Shown in pieces: positions 8,040-14,493 of a DNA stretch of 64,000 nucleotides. The stretch covers positions 1 through 64,000 of the forward strand of contig JAUYRZ010000058.1 of NCBI GenBank assembly GCA_030695565.1. Direction: 5' to 3'. The position numbers were made by a program, and so were the translations under genes. Source of the stretch: Archangium sp. Lineage in GTDB: Bacteria; Myxococcota; Myxococcia; Myxococcales; Myxococcaceae. Under the pieces are notes generated by a model that saw only the letters and a program-made list of their open reading frames with translations, did no database searches and was not told the origin of the DNA. Positions within the stretch are counted from its first letter, which is position 1; each line of letters opens with the position of its first letter.

Positions 8040-8924
8040 TCACCGGCGCCGAACGGGCAACGACAACAGCACCTCGAACGGCGTCGGGCTCTCAAAGTTG
8101 GGGCGGGCCGCGAAGCGCTCCTCGCCGGGCGCGTCCTCCAACTCGCAGCCGCTGCCGGGCAGCCACTCTGCGAAGAGCCGTGTCCACCCGCGGTCGATAT
8201 CCTCGGGGCCGCCCTGCACTTCGAGCTCAGCGCGCAGACTCGCCCGCACCGTACGGGTGTGCACGCGCCCTGCACCGCGGGCACTTGCTGGCACCTCGAG
8301 CCCGAGCTGGTAGCGGCAGAGCTCAGGCGCGGTGACGAAGGGGTCATCGCTCGAGCTGCCCCACCACGGGCCGCTCGCCAACTCATTGTGTGCGCGCCAG
8401 TCGTCCAGCGCGCGCGTGGCACCGAGCAGCACGCCTGGCGCGAAACAGTCAGTGACCGAGACGAAGGCGATCCGGCGTTCCACGCGGGAGACGAGGCGAA
8501 CGACGAGCGGAGGAGCATGGCCAAGACGGTAGGCAGTGACCGCGGGCCACTCTTGTGGGTTCTTGCGAATCTTGCTGTGCCGGAACTTCGAGGGTGAACA
8601 CCCTGTGTGCGCGCGGAAAGCACGGGAGAACTCCGCCGATGAGGAGAAGCCCAGCTCGAGCGCGAGGTCGGTGAGACGACGCCGGGAGGCGCCGCGCCCC
8701 AGCAGAAGCATGGCTCTCTCCACCCGCTTTCGGGCCACGAAGGCGCGCACGGTCTGGCCGGTCTGCGCCTGAAACACCCTGTGAAAGTGAAACGGTGAAA
8801 AGGCCCCGACGCGTGCGAGCCTGGCCAGCGGCAGGTCGTCGGCCAGATGCTCGGTGATGAAGTCCAGGACGCGGAGGACGCGGTCTGACCATTCCCGCTC
8901 GGTGCTCGGTCTGCGCGACTTCAT
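8040..8924 (-). CDS. AraC-family regulator with GyrI-like effector domain
   Basis: Transcription factor of about 294 residues. The N-terminal AraC domain has two helix-turn-helix motifs (LARLARVGAFSPFHFHRVFQ and LTDLALELGFSSSAEFSRAF). The C-terminal half, from about residue 130, resembles the AraC-effector/GyrI-like (BmrR-type) small-molecule binding fold, ending FEVLLSLPVRR. The ATG at 8924 is chosen because the HTH domain begins soon after; an in-frame ATG at 8981 would add 19 unrelated residues. It appears intact although it lies in the IS91-scrambled region. It may control the adjacent membrane gene. Confidence 0.85.
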   Translation of the reverse strand: MKSRRPSTEREWSDRVLRVLDFITEHLADDLPLARLARVGAFSPFHFHRVFQAQTGQTVRAFVARKRVERAMLLLGRGASRRRLTDLALELGFSSSAEFSRAFRAHTGCSPSKFRHSKIRKNPQEWPAVTAYRLGHAPPLVVRLVSRVERRIAFVSVTDCFAPGVLLGATRALDDWRAHNELASGPWWGSSSDDPFVTAPELCRYQLGLEVPASARGAGRVHTRTVRASLRAELEVQGGPEDIDRGWTRLFAEWLPGSGCELEDAPGEERFAARPNFESPTPFEVLLSLPVRRR

Positions 8925-8940
8925 CGCCGGGCAGTTTGCC

Positions 8941-9161
8941 TCAGGACGTTCGCAGCTCGGGAATGTCGCCGGTGACTTCACCCAGCTGATCCGTGTTCAG
9001 GCCGACCGCCTTCATGGCCGTCACGATCACGTTCGCAGGATGTTTCCCCGCGGCCACCACGTGCTGCCCCGGAGACAACCCACCCGCGCGGCCCGCGAGC
9101 ATGCACGCCATGTTCTCCGTCGAGTGCGAGCTGTTGTCGCGCAGCCCTTCGGGATCCCAGC
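8941..9161 (-). pseudogene. C-terminal fragment of a DUF1552 protein
   Basis: The minus frame reads LRDNSSHSTENMACMLAG, then RAGGLSPGQHVVAAGKHPAN and MKAVGLNTDQLGEVTGDIPE, which matches the end of DUF1552 proteins (secreted proteins common in Myxococcota and Planctomycetes, often beside DUF1592 proteins). The front of the gene is gone; the break coincides with IS91-like copy 3 at 9162. The open frame continues into the element and gains a non-native start. No function is expected. Confidence 0.6.
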
Positions 9162-9278
9162 CAGCCCCTCCGCGAGTTCCATGGCCGGCTCCCAACGTCT
9201 TCTCGGCCACCCTCACACCCCGGGACTTCGCGAGCTCTCTGGCGTGCCCTCTCGGATTTACCCGGGTTGTTTCACTTG
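9162..9278 (+). mobile_element. IS91-like element, solo 3' end (copy 3)
   Basis: Only the last 117 bases of the repeat: CAGCCCCTCCGCGAG through GGTTGTTTCACTTG at 9278. It is closer to copy 2 than to copy 1 in the middle part (CTTCTCGGCCACCCTCACACC). It carries no transposase sequence and separates the DUF1552 remnant from the CopD-like remnant. Confidence 0.72.
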
Positions 9279-9575
9279 TCCGTGCATCGGCATTCCGGCG
9301 CTGGTGACGCAGATCATCACCGGTGCGTGGCTCGCATTGGGTTTGCTGCCAGCCGCGAGCTGGTTCGACACGAGTTCACCCATCGCCCGCGCGGTGATGC
9401 TCAAGCTGGGCCTGCTGGCGTGCACCGCGTTGTTGGCCGTCGACGCGCGGCTGCGCATCATTCCGCGGCTGACGCCCGAGCGCCCGGGGGCCTCGCGCTC
9501 CACATCATTCCGGTGACGGTGTTCTCGGTGCTGTTCGTGCTGGCCGGCGTGTTGTTGCGTTTCGGCGGACTGTGA
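9279..9575 (+). pseudogene. CopD-like membrane protein, 5'-truncated and frameshifted
   Basis: Frame 1 from 9280 reads IPALVTQIITGAWLALGLLP and VMLKLGLLACTALLAVDAR, then RIIPRLTPERP; frame 3 continues GLALHIIPVTVFSVLFVL and ends LLRFGGL. Together they resemble the last membrane helices of CopD-family or putative copper-export proteins. The join falls in a GGGGG run near 9487, so a one-base indel or sequencing error is involved. The 5' part is missing where IS91-like copy 3 ends. Non-functional on present evidence. Confidence 0.5.
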
Positions 9576-9644
9576 GGCTCGGCTGCGTCGCGGTCAGCCG
9601 ATCGAGCCCGCTGACGCTCTTCGCGATGAAGCTGCGGGGAGTCG

Positions 9645-9995
9645 TCAGAAGTCGAAGCCATGAAGGTCACCCTTCTTCGGTGTGTACCGGTACCGGCCGT
9701 CCTCCAACTTCTCGAGTCGGCGCTCCGACACCGGCCCTCGCGCGCAGTACCGTGTCAGACGCTCGAGGCCTGCCCTGTCATGGCCATGCACGGCCGTGTT
9801 CGCGTGGAGCGAGAAGCCGTCACGCACCGCGAGCCGTCGCGCGGGCTGGTGGAGCGCCGGCGCTTCGACGAAACCCAGGCGCTCCTGAATGGCAAGCTGC
9901 TGCAGCTCCTCGGACTCGTCTTGCGGCCAGGCCGCCTCGAGCGAAGCCCAGTCCTTCTTCGCCGCGCGCGGCACGCGAGCCAGAATGCGAGCCAC
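9645..9995 (-). pseudogene. IS91-family transposase central fragment, opposite orientation
   Basis: The minus frame contains GFSLHANTAVHGHDRAGLER, LTRYCARGPVSERRLEKLED and GRYRYTPKKG, the part of IS91/Y2 transposases just upstream of the catalytic region (typically GFSLHA...DRA.LERLCRY..RP). It stops soon after at DLHGFDF, so the C-terminal half is missing. That is the half preserved in the copies at 5122 and 7010, but here the orientation is reversed. It may be another part of the same broken element or a related one. Confidence 0.65.
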
Positions 9996-10141
9996 GTCGT
10001 CACCACCTTCGGGAGCGCCACGAGCCTGGCCTCGGTGCGGTCATCGACAGGAGCCCCCGCGGGAGTCTGTTGACCACCGCGCGGGCAGAAGGCGACCTGG
10101 TGAAGCTCTTGCCGGCCGTCTCTGAGGAGAAGTCGCTGGGC

Positions 10142-13100
10142 TCAGCGGCGCTTGATCACCTTGGCGAGATCGATCACCCGGGTGCCTTCGGCGTCCTTCA
10201 TGGCGCCTGCGATGGGCAGCGCCGCTTCGGACACGTAGTCGAGCGGCCGGCAGGTGAGCACCACCACCTGCGTCTTCGCGGCGGTGTTCGCCAGCGCTTC
10301 GCGGAACCAGGCCAGGCGAGTGACGTCGGAGTGCACCAGGTGATCGTCGAGCACGATGGTGCTCTGCAGCTGCAGCGCGATGGCCAGGCGCACCAGGGTG
10401 GCCAGGTGATCCCGCGTGCCCACCGAGAGCACGTTCAAGAGCTCGTCCTTCTCCGACTGCGTGCCCTCGATGCCCGAGAGCTGGAGCGCGGCATCGAACT
10501 TCACCGACGGATAGCGGCCCTTCGTCAGCTCGGCGAAGCGTTGGGTGACGGGAACCGCGAGCGCGCTGCCCAGGCTGGAGCTGTCTTCTTTCTCCGCCTC
10601 GCGCACTGCTTCGACCAACAGCCGCCACGCGGCCGCGTCGACTTCGATCAGCTGCTCACGCGCCTTCGCGACCAGCACTGCTTCTTCCAACTGCCGCACC
10701 TGTTCGCGCGCTTGTGGACCTCCGACCTTGCTCAGTGCGCCTTCCGCGTTGGCGAAGTCGTGCCGCGCCTGTTCGGCGGTCACCCGGGTGAGCTCGACGG
10801 AGCGTTCGCGAGCGGTGAATTGTTCGGCCGTCAGCACCTCGACGTCGGCGAAGGTGGCCAGCTGTTTCTTCGCAGCCTCGACGCGCGCGGCGACGGCCTC
10901 TCGATGGGCGGCCTTCAGCTGCGCGGCGGTTCCATCCCGTTCACCCTGCCGCGCGCTCTGGGTCGCCCGGGCTGCGTTCAAGGCATCACTCGCGACGTTC
11001 ACCGCGGTCTCCAGTTGGGCGAGCTGCTGCTGCGCCTGTTCCAGCCGGGCCTCCGTCTGCTTCTTCGCGCCGGTGCCTTCCTGCTCGAGCTGTTTGAGCC
11101 GCTCGGCGCCTTTCTCCAGCGAACGCTCGAGCGTCTCGAGGCTCTGCGTGAGTTGGGTCACGTCTTCCACCGTGCCGGGCGCCTTCTCGGAGAGATCGGC
11201 GAGGCGGGCGTCGGTCAGCTTGAGGTCACCTTCGAGTGAAGCGGCGAGCTTCGAGGCCTGCGTCAAGGCAGCGCTCTTCAGCTCGTTGAGCGGCCGCGCC
11301 TGGCTCTCCCATTGGGAGCCCAGGCCCGCGAACAACTTCTCCAGCGCCTCGAGTGGGTACCCGATCGCCGCGCGTTTCTCGTCGAGCTGCTCGGTGCTCG
11401 GGGTGCCTGCCGCCTTCTCGTCGAGCATCTTCGCGCGGTCTCGCAGGGTCTCTGCTTCACGTTCTGACTGGAGAGCGGTCGCACGCAGCGTCTTCACGCG
11501 TTCGAGTTGCTCGCTCAGCTCCGTGAAGACTTCGTCGAGTTCGGACAGCGTACGAACGCCCGCGCGCTCGAACGCCGGCAGCGCGTCCGTCTTCCACTTC
11601 TTGCGCAGGTGCTCCGCATCTTTGCGCTTCTCTGCAGCACCGGTGACCACCTCGATGTCGACGAGATCGCCGATGCTGAGCTGCACGCGGCGGTCGGCTT
11701 CGATCGACAGTTCTTTGGCGACCTTCTTCTCTTCGACGGAGTTTTCGTCGGCCGTGCTGCGCAGCAGGAGCGGGCTGCGCGGCTTGACCACCACCGTCAC
11801 GCCCCCTCCGAGCGCGGCTTCGGCGAGGTCGATGTCGCGGCGCAACTTCGCCAGCGCTCCGCGCGCCTTGTCGTCAGGCAGCGTCTCGCGCCGTGCAGCG
11901 ATCTCGTCTTCGAGGGTCTTCGCGTTCTGCTGCACCTTGAGCGCCGTGGTGGACTTCGAGAGCGCATCGGCGCGCACGGTCTTCGCTTCGCTGCGCCACT
12001 TCTCGGCCGACTGCGCGACTTCACTCGCGGTGCGCCACTGGCCGTAGTTCATCAGCGCGCCGGCCATGGCCGCTTCTTCCGTTGCCTCAGCCAGCTGCGT
12101 GCGAGCGGGGCCGAGCTGTTCATTCAGCTTCTTGCGCGTGTCGTTGAGCTTCTTCAGTTCATCCGCGACGCGTGCGGCCGCCTTCGCCTTCTCGAGCCGC
12201 GAGGTGAGCTCAGCGCGGCTCACCGAGTGTTTCGCCAGCTCTTCCTTCAGTGTCGCGCGCGCCACCGCCCGCTCTGCTTCGCCATCAGCGCTGCTCGCCT
12301 TGCGGTGCACTTCTTCCGCTTCTCGAACGGCGAGCGCCGCCGCCTTCGCTGCCTGCTGTGCAGATTGCAGCGCGGCTTCCTGTGTCTTCACCTCCAACGC
12401 GTTCGCCGCGATGTCGGCTTCGAGCACCTGAACACGCGCGGCCAGCACGTCGACCTGGGCGAGCGCCTGCTGCTCTGCGGCCAGCTTCTGCTCAGCGACC
12501 TGCTTCTCACTCGAACGTTTGAGCCCGGCCTGGGCCCGCTTGAGTGACTGCTCGGCGACCTCGACCTTCTGCTGCGCATCGAGCCAGAGGTCGTGCAGCC
12601 GCTTCGCGTCTTCTTCGAGCGCGACGGATTGGGAGAGCGTGTGCTGCAGCGACACCAGTTCGTCGGTGAGCTTCTTCACCGCCTCCGAGGCCTGGGTGAG
12701 CGGCGCGTTGAGGCCGCTTTTTCGCCGGCCGGTGACTGTGAAGTGTTGCTCATGCTCCTTCTGCGCGGCGTCGAGAACGTGGCGCACGAGCGGGTCCTGA
12801 GCGAGGGCTGAGAGGGCCTCGGTCAGCTTCAATTTTCCACCCGTGTCGGGGTCCTTCACGAGCCCGTCGCGCAGAATGCCTTCTACGTCGGTCTGCGCGG
12901 CCAGCAGCGCGTTCGCGATGAAGCTCTCAGGCATGCCTCGAGGACCACCGCGACCTCCCGGCGAGGTGATGCCCCACCCCAGCAGCTTGCGGAGCTTCTC
13001 GTCGACCGCGCGCTCGTGGGAGTCGACGCTGAACTCCTTGCCGTCTTTCGAGAACGACAAGGTCGCGTCGTTCTCGGTGAAGCGCTTCACCACCCGCCAA

Positions 13101-13342
13101 TGTTTGGCCTCGTCGGTGAGGAAGGTGAGGGTGACGACGGGTGAGACGGGCTGCTGCCACGGCACGTACTCGCTCGCGGTCGCCGAGGTGGTGGGGAGCA
13201 GCAGCGCCGCACGCAGCGCGACTCCGAGCGTCGACTTGCCGAGATCGTTCGGGCCGTAGAGCACGTTGAGGCCCGGGCCCAGCTCGAGCTCCGCCGAGAC
13301 GATGGCCATGAAGTTCTCGATCTGCAGCTTCGAGAAACGCAT
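10142..13342 (-). CDS. SbcC/Rad50-like coiled-coil ATPase
   Basis: SMC-type DNA repair ATPase of 1066 residues. Walker A is GPNDLGKST (residues 30-38). The N- and C-terminal ATPase halves are separated by some 800 residues of Ala/Glu/Gln/Lys-rich coiled coil. The C-terminal half has STIVLDDHLVHSD as Walker B and a weak signature region SVGTRDHLATLVRLAIALQL. No clear zinc-hook CxxC was found in the middle, unlike canonical Rad50/SbcC. Its ATG overlaps the stop of the phosphoesterase gene by one base (TGATG), so the two are translationally coupled. Rad50-Mre11 partners process DNA ends. Here the pair is linked to an SNF2-type helicase. Confidence 0.82.
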   Translation of the reverse strand: MRFSKLQIENFMAIVSAELELGPGLNVLYGPNDLGKSTLGVALRAALLLPTTSATASEYVPWQQPVSPVVTLTFLTDEAKHWRVVKRFTENDATLSFSKDGKEFSVDSHERAVDEKLRKLLGWGITSPGGRGGPRGMPESFIANALLAAQTDVEGILRDGLVKDPDTGGKLKLTEALSALAQDPLVRHVLDAAQKEHEQHFTVTGRRKSGLNAPLTQASEAVKKLTDELVSLQHTLSQSVALEEDAKRLHDLWLDAQQKVEVAEQSLKRAQAGLKRSSEKQVAEQKLAAEQQALAQVDVLAARVQVLEADIAANALEVKTQEAALQSAQQAAKAAALAVREAEEVHRKASSADGEAERAVARATLKEELAKHSVSRAELTSRLEKAKAAARVADELKKLNDTRKKLNEQLGPARTQLAEATEEAAMAGALMNYGQWRTASEVAQSAEKWRSEAKTVRADALSKSTTALKVQQNAKTLEDEIAARRETLPDDKARGALAKLRRDIDLAEAALGGGVTVVVKPRSPLLLRSTADENSVEEKKVAKELSIEADRRVQLSIGDLVDIEVVTGAAEKRKDAEHLRKKWKTDALPAFERAGVRTLSELDEVFTELSEQLERVKTLRATALQSEREAETLRDRAKMLDEKAAGTPSTEQLDEKRAAIGYPLEALEKLFAGLGSQWESQARPLNELKSAALTQASKLAASLEGDLKLTDARLADLSEKAPGTVEDVTQLTQSLETLERSLEKGAERLKQLEQEGTGAKKQTEARLEQAQQQLAQLETAVNVASDALNAARATQSARQGERDGTAAQLKAAHREAVAARVEAAKKQLATFADVEVLTAEQFTARERSVELTRVTAEQARHDFANAEGALSKVGGPQAREQVRQLEEAVLVAKAREQLIEVDAAAWRLLVEAVREAEKEDSSSLGSALAVPVTQRFAELTKGRYPSVKFDAALQLSGIEGTQSEKDELLNVLSVGTRDHLATLVRLAIALQLQSTIVLDDHLVHSDVTRLAWFREALANTAAKTQVVVLTCRPLDYVSEAALPIAGAMKDAEGTRVIDLAKVIKRR

Positions 13343-14493
13343 CAGGACGCCTTCGCCAACGAGAACAGGTGAAACAGCGCGCGTTCAGCAGCCGCACGCT
13401 GGGCGGGATCTTCGGATTGAACCTTGAGCCGTTTCGCCGCGGCCTGCAGCACCGGAGGCAGACCCGCACTCAAGGCGTCGAGGTTGGTGAGATCGAGGCG
13501 CAGCCGTTCGCGATCGAGCTCGAGCACACCCACCCGCGCATGCGTGGAGGCCGAACCCTGCAGCTTGCCCAGGATCGTTTCGACCTCCTGATACTCCGGC
13601 GCGGTGACTCGCAGCTCGAGCGTGAGCCGCAACACCCGGGCCGCGAGATCCGTTCTCATCGCGAGCAGGCGCAGCTCCTCCATCGACTTGACGGTGAGCT
13701 CCTCCCACTTCCACTGGCCGACGGCTCGCTTCTGCACCATCGCCTGACGGGAGCGGTTGATGAACACCAGCGCGACGTTGCCTGCGTCCTGCTCGTCGAA
13801 GGCGGTCTGCTCGGGCGTGCCCGGGTAGATGGTGGGCGGCACCTTGCGGTCGGGCGGCACGAAGCGGAAGCCGTGCGTATCTCCGATGGCGAGGTAGTCG
13901 AGGCCGCGTTCGAGCGCCGCGTCTTTGGAGATGGGGAAGTTCGTCTTCCAGTCGCCCGCGTCGAAGGTCGAGCCATGCACCAGGCCCACGCGCACGCGAG
14001 TATCGCCGTCGGCACGAAGGGGAATCAGCGCGGTCGGATCTCTCTGGCCTGCACGCGACAGACACGGCACCGCGAAGAGCACGCAGTCATTCGGGAGCGC
14101 GACCTCGAGCAACTCTTGATCGACCACGTGCACGAAGTCCGGCAGCGCTTTGCGAAACGAGGGCTCTCTCCACACCGACTCGGCGACGAGGGGATCGTGA
14201 TTTCCCGGCAGGAGAAAGACAGGGCGGTTCTTCCACTTCAGGCGGGTGAGCACCTGCAGCAGCGCGCTCTTGAAGTCTTCATCGGGTTGCGGCGTGTCGA
14301 AGAGATCGCCCGCGCAGAGCACGGCGTCGACCTGGCTGCGCTCGGCTTCGAGGAAGATTCGTTCGAGCACGTCGCGGCGGGCGCGCGAGAGCGTCTTGCC
14401 GGCCTCGATGCCGAAGCGGGGAAACCTGCGGCCCAGGTGCCAGTCGGCGGTGTGGAGCAGCTTGAGCACGATGTCGTCCTCCGTGCGTTTCAT
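13342..14493 (-). CDS. SbcD/Mre11-like metallophosphoesterase
   Basis: Predicted Mn-dependent nuclease of 383 residues. The calcineurin-type metal motifs are all present: HTADWHLG (Asp17, His19), AGDLFDT, GNHDP, GLVHGS and GDTHG. The C-terminal region (about 250-383) is a capping or partner-binding part. The ATG overlaps the helicase stop codon as ATGA (14490-14493) and the stop overlaps the SbcC-like start, so all three genes form one operon in the order helicase, nuclease, ATPase. The expected role is DNA end or hairpin processing together with the downstream ATPase. Whether it works in general repair or in defence is not shown by sequence. Confidence 0.85.
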   Translation of the reverse strand: MKRTEDDIVLKLLHTADWHLGRRFPRFGIEAGKTLSRARRDVLERIFLEAERSQVDAVLCAGDLFDTPQPDEDFKSALLQVLTRLKWKNRPVFLLPGNHDPLVAESVWREPSFRKALPDFVHVVDQELLEVALPNDCVLFAVPCLSRAGQRDPTALIPLRADGDTRVRVGLVHGSTFDAGDWKTNFPISKDAALERGLDYLAIGDTHGFRFVPPDRKVPPTIYPGTPEQTAFDEQDAGNVALVFINRSRQAMVQKRAVGQWKWEELTVKSMEELRLLAMRTDLAARVLRLTLELRVTAPEYQEVETILGKLQGSASTHARVGVLELDRERLRLDLTNLDALSAGLPPVLQAAAKRLKVQSEDPAQRAAAERALFHLFSLAKAS

